A DNA stretch of 64,000 bases, from positions 1,163,501-1,227,500 of the forward strand of contig NZ_OY781460.1 of assembly GCF_963676855.1 (NCBI RefSeq). The letters are read 5' to 3'. Position 1 is the first letter of the stretch. Every line of letters begins with the position of its first letter. Of the stretch, positions 55,034-62,966 are shown piece by piece. This DNA is from an uncultured Anaeromusa sp. GTDB lineage: Bacteria > Bacillota > Negativicutes > Anaeromusales > Anaeromusaceae. The position numbers were made by a program, and so were the translations under genes. The notes under the pieces are model-generated. The model was not told the origin of the DNA. It did not search any database and was given only the letters and a program-made list of their open reading frames with translations.

Positions 55034-56050
55034 CTATTTTCGCACCATATCTTTGGTAATTTCTTTTAAGCTGAAAGCGCCGCACATGGCCATGGTGTCT
55101 TTCAGTTCTTCACCCAACTTTTCAATATAGAGCTTGACGCCCTCTGCTTCGCCTCCATACACGGCGGTAACAAAGGGGCGGCAGATGAGTACGCCGTCAG
55201 CTCCCAAGGCCAAAGCTTTGAAGATATCTGTACCGGAGCGGATGCCTCCGTCTATGAGGATTTTTAGGTCGCTGCCGACGGCGGCTGCGATTTCCGGCAA
55301 TACTTCAGCCGTGGCGGGGCATTGATCTAAGACCCGACCTCCGTGATTGGAAACAACAATGGCCGCAGCACCAGCGTCTTTGGCTTTCATAGCGCTTTTA
55401 ATGGTCATAATCCCTTTGATGATGAAGGGGATGCCAGCTAGTTCCGAAATGCGGCGAAGTTCTTCAATGGACTTGCTTCCAGCGGGAGGCGTCATGTTTT
55501 TTAGGAAGGGAAGCCCAGCGGCGTCAATATCCATGGCAACCGCGAAAGAGCCGGCTTTCTTTACAAGGGCTAATTTTTCCTGAATGGTATCCAAATTCCA
55601 AGGTTTGATAGTAGGTACGCCGCAGCCGCCTACCTTGGCGATCGCTGCAGTAGCGCCTGTCATGACCTTGGGATCAACGCCGTCGCCAGTAAAGGCGGCA
55701 ATGCCGTTCTCCTTACAGGCGGAAACGAGAATGTCGTTGTAGGTGGTATCGGTATATTTGTCGCTGTAGTGCATATTAACCGCGCCGACAGGAGAGGCAA
55801 AAAAAGGATACTTAAAAGTTTGTCCGAATAGTTCCAGCGTGGTGTTTACCGGTTTGTTTTCGCAAAGGGTATCCATGTTGACACGAAGGTCCTGCCATTT
55901 CTGATAGTTGCGGATGGCCGTATCGCCGATGCCTTTGGCGCCGGGACCGGGGATGGTGTTTTTGCAGACAATGCCGTTGCAAACTAGGCAGGCTTTGCAA
56001 TGGACGCCGATACAGGTGCGGGCGTTTTCGAGAAGTTCTTTGTAAGTCAT
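55034..56050 (-). CDS. FMN-dependent alpha-hydroxyacid dehydrogenase with Cys-rich N-terminus
   Basis: 338 residues. The C-terminal TIM barrel is of the lactate/glycolate oxidase class: PFFASPVGAVNMHY, IIKGIMTIKSAMKAKDAGAAAIVVSNHGGRVLDQCPATAEVLPEI (with the catalytic H in SNHGGR), and LIDGGIRSGTDIFKALALGADGVLICRPF for FMN phosphate. The first 30 residues hold five cysteines (13, 18, 21, 24, 29; CX4CX2CX2CX4C), unlike oxidases from aerobes. This could bind an Fe-S cluster or zinc and divert electrons to an anaerobic acceptor. It may oxidise lactate. It has GGAGG upstream. Confidence 0.85.
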   Translation of the reverse strand: MTYKELLENARTCIGVHCKACLVCNGIVCKNTIPGPGAKGIGDTAIRNYQKWQDLRVNMDTLCENKPVNTTLELFGQTFKYPFFASPVGAVNMHYSDKYTDTTYNDILVSACKENGIAAFTGDGVDPKVMTGATAAIAKVGGCGVPTIKPWNLDTIQEKLALVKKAGSFAVAMDIDAAGLPFLKNMTPPAGSKSIEELRRISELAGIPFIIKGIMTIKSAMKAKDAGAAAIVVSNHGGRVLDQCPATAEVLPEIAAAVGSDLKILIDGGIRSGTDIFKALALGADGVLICRPFVTAVYGGEAEGVKLYIEKLGEELKDTMAMCGAFSLKEITKDMVRK

Positions 56051-56226
56051 GTAGGTTCCTCCCTATTTTTCTCTATGTAGGTTCCTCACTAAAATGAATC
56101 AATACTGCTTTTATTATACTGCGCCACTACAGAATGGTTAAAGAGATTTTGTATAATTGATAAAAATAGTTTTTATTGTATAATTTTTACATAAAAGAAA
56201 ATGTAAATTAATTGAGGAGGATACGT

Positions 56227-57045
56227 ATGCAACTAAATGTACTAAGCTTGAGAAAGAAAGTGGTTTTTGTAGCAGTTATGCTGGCTTTTCTAGGAACTCC
56301 TTTCCTGGCGACTCCCGTGAGTTTTGCGGCGGAAGAACGCACGATTCCGTATCCGCCGAGCTATGTTATCGACAAAGAGGGTGCTTCATCCTTTAAGGGC
56401 ATTGGCAATGTGGAAGCATCGCCGTATTTTTCAACACAAGATTATTATAATCTGCAGTCGAATAGTCATCTGACGCTTTTATCGCACTATAAGACGTATC
56501 AGCAAACGACCGAAATTACTTGTGGTCCCGCAGCGGCCTTGACGGTGTTGGAGCATTTTGAAAATCACGCTTGGGATGAATTAAAGATTGCGACAATCAT
56601 GGGTACCAAGCCAGAAGTCGGCACCGATACAAAGGGCATGGTGAAATTTTTCAAAGCGATCCATTGGGATGTAACTTCCAGCTTGCAGGCCTCCGGCAAG
56701 GATGGCGCAACCTTTGCGAATTACTATGAATTCCGCGATTTTATACTGAAGAATCTGCAGGCTAATACGCCTATTATGGTGGAAAACATTGAGTGGGGCG
56801 GACATTGGCGGGTTATCATTGGGTACGATACTATGGGGACGGAGACAGTGGCGGATGATGTCTTGATTCTTGCTGATTCATACGATACGTCGGATCATTT
56901 GCAGGACGGCTATGCGGTAAACTCTGCTGTGCGTTTTTATTATATGTGGTTTGACGCGCATATGCTGCCTAAAGGACAGCAAAACCAGCAATGGCTTGTG
57001 GCTAAGCCATTGGCGAAAGATACGGAACGCAGAGTGACAGAGTAA
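56227..57045 (+). CDS. Secreted C39-like papain-fold protein
   Basis: 272 residues from ATG 56227 (TTGAGGAGG upstream; the TTG inside that site is not the start). Signal peptide about 1-38 (KKVVFVAVMLAFLGTPFLATPVSFA). The domain has the C39-like catalytic set: C in TEITCGPAAALTVL, H in WGGHWRVIIGYD and D in LADSYDTSD. Probably an exported cysteine peptidase or a related hydrolase. The target is unknown. A second C39-like gene lies at the right edge of the window. Confidence 0.85.
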   Translation: MQLNVLSLRKKVVFVAVMLAFLGTPFLATPVSFAAEERTIPYPPSYVIDKEGASSFKGIGNVEASPYFSTQDYYNLQSNSHLTLLSHYKTYQQTTEITCGPAAALTVLEHFENHAWDELKIATIMGTKPEVGTDTKGMVKFFKAIHWDVTSSLQASGKDGATFANYYEFRDFILKNLQANTPIMVENIEWGGHWRVIIGYDTMGTETVADDVLILADSYDTSDHLQDGYAVNSAVRFYYMWFDAHMLPKGQQNQQWLVAKPLAKDTERRVTE

Positions 57046-57080
57046 GCAGAGGGGAATAGAGAAAAATAAAAAGAACATAA

Positions 57081-57120
57081 AAAAGCTCCGCTTTTGCTTG
57101 ACGCGAAAAGCGGAGCTTTT
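57081..57120. terminator. Terminator after the C39-like gene
   Basis: AAAAGCTCCGCTTTT/AAAAGCGGAGCTTTT, 15 bp, loop GCTTGACGCG. Confidence 0.88.
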
Positions 57121-57134
57121 ATACTCGAGTAGAG

Positions 57135-57180
57135 ACAACACATAGACGGCATATTTGTATTTGAGACAAGGTTTGCCTTG
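57135..57180. repeat. Partial copy C of the palindromic repeat (left arm only)
   Basis: GACGGCATATTTGTATTTGAGACAAGG resembles the left outer arm of copies A and B (GGCATAACTGTATTTGAGACAA) with a few changes; the longest shared run is TGTATTTGAGACAA. The inner stems and right arm are missing. It lies between the C39 terminator and the purB stop. Confidence 0.55.
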
Positions 57181-57205
57181 TTCAAAACCCGTCGCTTCTC
57201 TGTAA

Positions 57206-58561
57206 TTAAATATGTTTGAGCAGTGAGGAAGCGATGCCCACGTATTGGGCCGGGGACAGGGCTAGCAGGCGCTGCTTGTCAGCGGCCGGCAGATCGACGC
57301 TTTCGATGAAAGCTTTGATGTCGGTTTCGCTGATGCCTTTGCCGCGGGTAATGGCTTTAAGTTTGTCGTAGGAATTGGCATGGCCGAATTTGCGCATGAC
57401 CGTTTGTACGGCTTCCGCCAGCACTTCCCAGGCATGATTCAGATCCGCAGCCAGGGCTTCTTGGTTGACGACGGTTTTCTTCAAACCCTTCAGGGTGTAG
57501 GTAATAGCGATATGCGAGTGAGCCAGGCCGGTGCCCATGTTGCGCTGCGCCGAGGAATCGCTCAAATCGCGCTGCAAGCGAGAAATGGGAAGCTTGTTGG
57601 CTAAATGATCCAGGACCGCGTTGCTCAGGCCCAGATTGGCTTCGGAGTTTTCAAAATCAATAGGATTGATCTTATGCGGCATGGTAGAGGAACCCACTTC
57701 GCCGGGGATGGCTTTCTGCTTGAAATAGCCCATCGAAATATACAGCCACATATCGCGGTCGAAATCCAGCATGATGTTGTTGAACCGGGCCAGTGCATGG
57801 AAGGCTTCGGCTACATAATCATGCGATTCGATCTGTGTGGTCAGAGGATTGTAAGTAAGGCCTAAAGATTCCACGAAAGAGCGGGATACTTGCTCCCAAT
57901 CTACTTCCGGGTAAGCAATGCTGTGGGCGTTGAAGTTGCCTACGGCGCCGTTGAACTTGCCTAAGTACTCCAAAGCGCGGATTTGCTTTAACTGGCGGTT
58001 CCAGCGATACACAAAGACGGCCAGCTCTTTGCCGATGGTGGTGGGAGAAGCGGACTGACCATGAGTATGGGCCAGCATGGGAATGTCTTTTTCTTCTTCC
58101 GCCATGGCGGATACCATTTTCACCAAAGCTTCAGCAGACGGCAGCCAGACATCATTGACGCCGTGTTTAAGCATCAGCGCGTAGGACAGATTGTTGATAT
58201 CCTCAGAGGTGCAAGAGAAGTGAATGAATTCGAGCAAATCTCCCAGGGACATGGCGCCCATGGTTTCGCGCAGGAAGTATTCGACCGCTTTTACGTCATG
58301 GTTGGTGGTGCGTTCGATTTCTTTGATGCGGAGTGCTTTTTCGTCGTCAAAGGTGGTGACAATGTTGCGCAAAAAAGAAATCTCTTCGGCAGTGAAGGGG
58401 CGAATTTCGGCAAAATCCGGGTTGGCGGCCATGGCGATCAGCCATTCTACTTCCACATGCACCCGGTATTTAATTAAAGCCCATTCGGAAAAATAATCGC
58501 CAAAAGGCTGGGTGATTGCTCCGTACCGTCCTTCGAGCGGCGTTAATGATTTAATGCTCAT
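57206..58561 (-). CDS. purB: Adenylosuccinate lyase
   Basis: 451 residues. The fumarase/aspartase superfamily signature GSSTMPHKINPIDFENSE (catalytic serine loop) and AHTHGQSASPTTIGKE (catalytic histidine) are present. It splits adenylosuccinate and SAICAR in purine synthesis. The length and the starting MSIKSLTPLEGRYG agree with the PurB type common in gamma-proteobacteria and some anaerobes. It is alone on its strand here. Confidence 0.95.
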   Translation of the reverse strand: MSIKSLTPLEGRYGAITQPFGDYFSEWALIKYRVHVEVEWLIAMAANPDFAEIRPFTAEEISFLRNIVTTFDDEKALRIKEIERTTNHDVKAVEYFLRETMGAMSLGDLLEFIHFSCTSEDINNLSYALMLKHGVNDVWLPSAEALVKMVSAMAEEEKDIPMLAHTHGQSASPTTIGKELAVFVYRWNRQLKQIRALEYLGKFNGAVGNFNAHSIAYPEVDWEQVSRSFVESLGLTYNPLTTQIESHDYVAEAFHALARFNNIMLDFDRDMWLYISMGYFKQKAIPGEVGSSTMPHKINPIDFENSEANLGLSNAVLDHLANKLPISRLQRDLSDSSAQRNMGTGLAHSHIAITYTLKGLKKTVVNQEALAADLNHAWEVLAEAVQTVMRKFGHANSYDKLKAITRGKGISETDIKAFIESVDLPAADKQRLLALSPAQYVGIASSLLKHI

Positions 58562-58812
58562 GTTTATACCTCGTCATTCCAAATTTTCATGGACAGCAAA
58601 CAACCATCTGCTGCGCATATATAGTCTATTGTACTACTAAATGGCTAAAGGAACCACTGCTTTATTCCAAGGCATTACGAGGCAATAGACAAGAAATAAG
58701 TAGAAATCGTTGCAAGAACTGCTATGAAAGGGGAGGAAACAAAAGCAAAATAGCGAAAGTAAATACCTAGTACGCATGTTCGTTTTATTCGTGAATAAAA
58801 GGAATGATTTAG

Positions 58813-60315
58813 ATGTTGTTGAAAAAGGGAATGCGCCCGATCAAGCGAGTGGTTATGCCAATTGACCAATTAGATGGCAGCAGAATTAAGCGGCAGCAAA
58901 CGCAAATGAAGTATATAAAAAAGCTGGAAGACGCCAATCGGGAGTTGCAAGCTGCTTTTGCGTTTTCTCATGATGGGATTTTTATTTCCGATAAGGAAGG
59001 TCTTGGCTTGCGCTGGAATGAGTCATATTGCCGTATAACAGGCATTCATTCCGAATACTTAAAAGGTGTGCATCCGCAACAATTATTTGAGCAAAAATTT
59101 ATTTCTGAGTCAGCGACTCTCAACGCCATACAATCGCGGAAGGTAGAAACTACGATGCCTGTGCTTAAAAGTGGCAAGCAGGTGATGATTACTTCCATTC
59201 CGGTGTTTGATCAGGCAGGAGATATCTTTCGCGTAGTTGCCAATATCCGAGATATGTCGGAACTCATGGAATTGAAGAAGCAGATTGAGCAGGTTCGGGA
59301 GTTATCCGACCGATACTATTCGGAAGTGCTTCATTTGAGAAACCGCGATGTGGTTTTGAAAGGAATGACAGCTGAAAGCCCTTCGATGAAAAAAGTGATA
59401 GCTACGGCTCTGAAGGTTGCCAAGAGCGAAGTCACTATTTTGATTACCGGCGAGTCCGGTACGGGCAAGGAAGTTTTGGCTCGGTCGATTCACGAGCATA
59501 GCGAGGTAGGAAGCGGACCGTTTGTAAAAGTTAACTGCGGAGCCATTCCGGAGAATCTTTTAGAAAGCGAGCTTTTTGGTTACGAAAAAGGAGCGTTTAC
59601 CAGCGCTGCCCAAACCGGAAAGATGGGGATTTTGGAGATTGCCATGGGCGGTACGCTTTTTTTGGATGAAATTGGCGAAATGCCGCTGGTCCTCCAGGCG
59701 AAACTGCTTGGGGTTCTACAGGATAAGAAGTTTACTCGTTTGGGAGGAGTCAAGGAGAAAGATTTGAATGCAAGGATTATTGCAGCCACGAATCGGGACT
59801 TAGAAGAAATGATCAAGGAAAAGAAGTTCCGGAAAGATTTATTTTACCGTCTAAATGTCGTTGGCTTGAAAATTCCTCCGTTGAGTGAAAGAAAAGATGA
59901 TATTTTTCCTTTCGCTAATTTCTTTCTTCATAAATTCAACAAGAAGTATAAGTCGGCAACTTCTTTATCGCCGCAAGTGATCAATACGTTTATGAACTAT
60001 GAGTGGCCAGGCAATGTCAGGGAAATGGAAAACCTGCTAGAACGGCTTGTGGTACTGGCGCCAGATGAGCGTATTACCTTGGAGATGCTTCCCGATGAAA
60101 TGCTTTCTTCATTGACGGCGGAATATGCAACGGAAAAGGCCGTTTCATTGGGAACTGGCCAGGGGTTGGTCACTTTGTTGCATAGTGTGGAGCGCAGAAT
60201 CTTCGAAACGCTTCTGGCCGATGGATATTCAAGCTACAAGATGGCCAGCTTATTAGGCGTGAATCAATCTACGGTTGTGCGGAAAATCAAGAAACTAGGT
60301 TTAAAACTTCCTTGA
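58813..60315 (+). CDS. Sigma-54 activator: PAS, AAA+ and Fis/TyrR-type HTH
   Basis: 500 residues. PAS domain (about 45-155, AFAFSHDGIFISDKEGLGLRWNESYCRITG), AAA+ domain (about 190-420) with Walker A GESGTGKE, the sigma-54 contact loop EKGAFTSAA (GAFTSA rather than the usual GAFTGA), Walker B GTLFLDEIGEMP and GNVREMENL. A C-terminal HTH (FETLLADGYSSYKMASLLGVNQSTVVRKI) is of the TyrR/PrdR style. It lies directly upstream of two palindromic sites and a sigma-54 promoter for the SDR-alcohol dehydrogenase genes and is their probable activator. Confidence 0.93.
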   Translation: MLLKKGMRPIKRVVMPIDQLDGSRIKRQQTQMKYIKKLEDANRELQAAFAFSHDGIFISDKEGLGLRWNESYCRITGIHSEYLKGVHPQQLFEQKFISESATLNAIQSRKVETTMPVLKSGKQVMITSIPVFDQAGDIFRVVANIRDMSELMELKKQIEQVRELSDRYYSEVLHLRNRDVVLKGMTAESPSMKKVIATALKVAKSEVTILITGESGTGKEVLARSIHEHSEVGSGPFVKVNCGAIPENLLESELFGYEKGAFTSAAQTGKMGILEIAMGGTLFLDEIGEMPLVLQAKLLGVLQDKKFTRLGGVKEKDLNARIIAATNRDLEEMIKEKKFRKDLFYRLNVVGLKIPPLSERKDDIFPFANFFLHKFNKKYKSATSLSPQVINTFMNYEWPGNVREMENLLERLVVLAPDERITLEMLPDEMLSSLTAEYATEKAVSLGTGQGLVTLLHSVERRIFETLLADGYSSYKMASLLGVNQSTVVRKIKKLGLKLP

Positions 60316-60343
60316 GAAATCGATAAGTAATTTTTTCAAAAAG

Positions 60344-60392
60344 AACGTTGGCTAGCGATGCGTTATTGCATTGCTGGCCAACGTTTATTTTT
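60344..60392 (+). terminator. Terminator of the activator gene, overlapping upstream site 1
   Basis: AACGTTGGC/GCCAACGTT, 9 bp, followed by TATTTTTGG. The loop contains the palindrome AGCGATGC-N6-GCATTGCT (60354-60375), which matches the next site at 60417. Confidence 0.75.
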
Positions 60393-60416
60393 GGGGTTTT
60401 TAAACAAATTGAAAAT

Positions 60417-60440
60417 AACCAATGCGATATTGCATTGGTT
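60417..60440. promoter_or_regulatory. Upstream activator site 2 for the sigma-54 activator
   Basis: Perfect 9-bp arms AACCAATGC and GCATTGGTT with spacer GATATT. Site 1 at 60354-60375 shares the RATGC-N6-GCATTG core. Centres are 64 bp apart, about six helical turns. Confidence 0.7.
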
Positions 60441-60499
60441 ATGGCGCGTGCAGACAAAAGCAGCAAAAGAAAAGTCAGGTTTTTGCTGGGTTCTATAGC

Positions 60500-60516
60500 T
60501 TGGCATCATTCTTGCG
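60500..60516 (+). promoter_or_regulatory. Sigma-54 (-24/-12) promoter of the SDR-ADH operon
   Basis: TTGGCATCATTCTTGCG fits the consensus YTGGCACGRNNNTTGCW, with GG and GC separated by 10 bp. It lies about 50 nt before the SDR start and 60 nt after activator site 2. Confidence 0.85.
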
Positions 60517-60567
60517 TGAAAAATTTGAAGAATGAAATAAATTTAAATTTCAAAGGGGATGAATTGT

Positions 60568-61317
60568 ATGATGCTTCAAAATGCGTGTGCGCTGGTAACC
60601 GGAGCCGGACAGGGGATTGGCAAGGAAATTGCACTAGCTTTGGCGAGAGAAGGATGTGCGGTGGCGGTTAATGATTTGTATGCCGAAAGAGCCAAGGCGG
60701 TTGTGGATGCAATAAGCGCAACTGGAGGCAAGGCAGTAATTGCAGAAGGGAATGTAGCGGCCGGTGATGCGGTTAGAAACATGGTAGAAACAACGGTAGC
60801 TCAACTGGGGAAGCTTGATATTTTGGTTAACAATGCCGGAATGATTTTAAAAACACCTTTCTGGGACATCACAGAAAAGGATTGGGATACGATTATGGCG
60901 GTCAATTTAAAGAGTGTCTTTTTGTGCTGTCAAGCAGCGGCGCCGTATATGAGAGCGCAAAAAAGCGGCAAGATTATCAATATTGCTTCGGTGGCGGGCA
61001 AAGTAGGCGGCGGTCTTTTAGGCAATACCGCTTATGCGGCGTCAAAGGCAGGCGTAATTGCTGTGACCAAAGGCTTGGCTAGAGAACTAGGGCCATATGG
61101 TGTGAATGTCAATGCCATCACGCCGGCTTTAACGGAAACCGATATGACCAAGGATATATCTCCGGAAAAGCGGGCGCAAATTATTAGTAATATTCCGTTG
61201 GGGCGTCCGGGAAAACCTGAAGATATTGCAAATGCCGTCTTATTTTTAGCGTCGCCGCTGGCGAGCTTTGTCAATGCAGAAATTATGGATGTTGACGGCG
61301 GTTTTATGCGGGATTGA
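60568..61317 (+). CDS. Short-chain dehydrogenase/reductase (sigma-54 controlled)
   Basis: 249 residues from ATG 60568 or 60571; the ATG at 60559 overlaps the AAAGGGG site. Motifs: TGAGQGIGKE cofactor loop, NNAGMI, catalytic YAASKAG, and DVDGGF near the C-terminus. The aspartate in NDLYAERA at the end of strand 2 suggests NAD. It is followed by a zinc alcohol dehydrogenase under the same promoter, so both may oxidise a polyol or hydroxy compound. Confidence 0.9.
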   Translation: MMLQNACALVTGAGQGIGKEIALALAREGCAVAVNDLYAERAKAVVDAISATGGKAVIAEGNVAAGDAVRNMVETTVAQLGKLDILVNNAGMILKTPFWDITEKDWDTIMAVNLKSVFLCCQAAAPYMRAQKSGKIINIASVAGKVGGGLLGNTAYAASKAGVIAVTKGLARELGPYGVNVNAITPALTETDMTKDISPEKRAQIISNIPLGRPGKPEDIANAVLFLASPLASFVNAEIMDVDGGFMRD

Positions 61318-61375
61318 CCAGCTTAGGATTGTCTGGTTTGAAAATCAACTAATAGTAACAAAGGAGAGGCTACGT

Positions 61376-62410
61376 ATGAAAGCATTGCTGAAAACAAGTC
61401 CATTGCCGGGAGTAGAGATGAAAGAAATCGCCCAACCGAAGCCACAGGCAGGAGAGGTACTTATCAAAGTGCGGGCAGCTGCCCTTTGCGGTACGGATCT
61501 TCATATTGTTGATTGGAGTCCGTGGGCGCATAATGCTGGTATCCAACTTCCTTGTACCATTGGCCATGAATGCTGTGGCGAAGTCGTTGAAGTGGGCGCT
61601 GATGTAACTAGCGTAGCCTTCGGAGACCATGTCGTGGCGGAGACGCACATTCCTTGCGGCACTTGCCTGCAGTGTCAAATCGGCGAGCAGCATATTTGCA
61701 ATAATTTACGTATTTTCGGGGTTCACACGAACGGCTGCTTTGCTGAATATGCAATTATCCCGGCTGTGTGCGCACGGAAAATACCCAAGGAAATACCGTT
61801 TGCAGTGGGCTCAGTTTTGGAGCCATTGGGGACTGCGTTCCGTACGGCGCAAGAGTGTGCGGTGGGGGGGACTAGTGTTGCCGTGGTAGGGTGCGGCCCC
61901 ATTGGGCTCTTTGCAGTAGCGGCGGCATCGTTTATGGGGGCGTCGCAAATTTTTGCACTGGATGTAAGTGACTCTCGGCTGGCCATGGCTAAAAATATGG
62001 GCGCTTCTACGGTGATCCACTCTGGACAGGAAGATGCTGTTGGGATCATTAAAGAAAAAACAGGCGGTTTTGGTGTAAGTTCCATTATTGAGTGTTCGGG
62101 TAATGTAGCGGCTATTAAGCAAGGCTTTCAATTTTTGCGTAAAGGCGGTCGATATGGCTTGATTGGCTTGCCGAGCAAAAAGCTGGAGCTTGAATTGGGC
62201 AGCGAAGTTGTTTTTAAAGAAGCGCATGTGTTTGGCGTGCATGGCCGAAAAATGTTTTCCACTTGGAATGCCATGGAAAATGCATTTGCTTCAGGGAGGC
62301 TGAATGTTTTGCCGGTAGTGACGCACCAATTGCCGCTTGAACAATATGAAGAGGGGATTAGATTGGCCAAAAGCGGAGAAGCAGGTAAAGTGGTATTTGT
62401 GTTTGATTAA
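61376..62410 (+). CDS. Zinc-dependent alcohol/threonine dehydrogenase family protein
   Basis: 344 residues from ATG 61376 (AAAGGAGAGG upstream). Catalytic zinc site CGTDLH and GHECCGEV; structural zinc cysteines in CGTCLQCQIGEQHIC; NAD-binding GCGPIGLFAVAAAS. Nearest in style to threonine 3-dehydrogenase, sorbitol and butanediol dehydrogenases. The substrate is not determined. It starts 58 nt after the SDR and is the last gene of that unit. Confidence 0.9.
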   Translation: MKALLKTSPLPGVEMKEIAQPKPQAGEVLIKVRAAALCGTDLHIVDWSPWAHNAGIQLPCTIGHECCGEVVEVGADVTSVAFGDHVVAETHIPCGTCLQCQIGEQHICNNLRIFGVHTNGCFAEYAIIPAVCARKIPKEIPFAVGSVLEPLGTAFRTAQECAVGGTSVAVVGCGPIGLFAVAAASFMGASQIFALDVSDSRLAMAKNMGASTVIHSGQEDAVGIIKEKTGGFGVSSIIECSGNVAAIKQGFQFLRKGGRYGLIGLPSKKLELELGSEVVFKEAHVFGVHGRKMFSTWNAMENAFASGRLNVLPVVTHQLPLEQYEEGIRLAKSGEAGKVVFVFD

Positions 62411-62507
62411 GAAGAAGTGGCGAATCCGAGAAATGTTTGTACAGGAGGAATTTGGAGCAGGATTTAGCGTTGTAAAAGAGAAAAACAACAGATGAAATAG
62501 TGTAGAC

Positions 62508-62556
62508 GTAGCGTTCCTGTCTGGTGCTGAGAAGATAGGAGCGCTTGTCTTTTTTG
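62508..62556 (+). terminator. Terminator of the SDR-ADH operon
   Basis: AGCGTTCCTGTCT pairs with AGATAGGAGCGCT (two wobbles), followed by TGTCTTTTTT. Confidence 0.7.
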
Positions 62557-62584
62557 CAGAATATGAGATGGCGGAGGCAACACG

Positions 62585-62956
62585 ATGAAATATCAATTTA
62601 TTTGGTACCCTAAGTGCACCACTTGTCAAAAAGCGAAAAAATGGCTGGATGACCAGGGGCTTGCGTATGAACCGCGGCCTATCAAGGAACAACATCCTTC
62701 AGCGGCGGAACTAGAAGCATGGTGGAAGCAAAGCGGTTTGCCGTTGAAACGGTTTTTTAATACCAGCGGCCTTTTATATAAATCGCTGCAATTAAAAGAA
62801 AAACTGCCCACCATGTCTGAAACAGACATGGTGGCATTGCTGGCTACCGACGGTATGCTGGTCAAGCGCCCATTGCTTATTGGCAATGGCAAAGTGTTAG
62901 TGGGATTCAAGCAGGCGGAATGGGAACAAGCCCAACTGGCGGCGCTTGGTGAGTGA
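62585..62956 (+). CDS. ArsC/Spx/YffB-family thioredoxin-fold protein
   Basis: 123 residues. CTTCQKAKKWL near the N-terminus is the family's CxxC, followed by FFNTSGLLYKSL and the ending KRPLLIGNGKVLVGFKQAEWE, which match YffB/Spx-like arsenate-reductase-family proteins. Whether it reduces arsenate is unclear; many members have other thiol functions. The ATG follows GGCGGAGG. It is 10 nt upstream of the C39-like gene. Confidence 0.85.
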   Translation: MKYQFIWYPKCTTCQKAKKWLDDQGLAYEPRPIKEQHPSAAELEAWWKQSGLPLKRFFNTSGLLYKSLQLKEKLPTMSETDMVALLATDGMLVKRPLLIGNGKVLVGFKQAEWEQAQLAALGE

Positions 62957-62966
62957 GGGAGGACTT

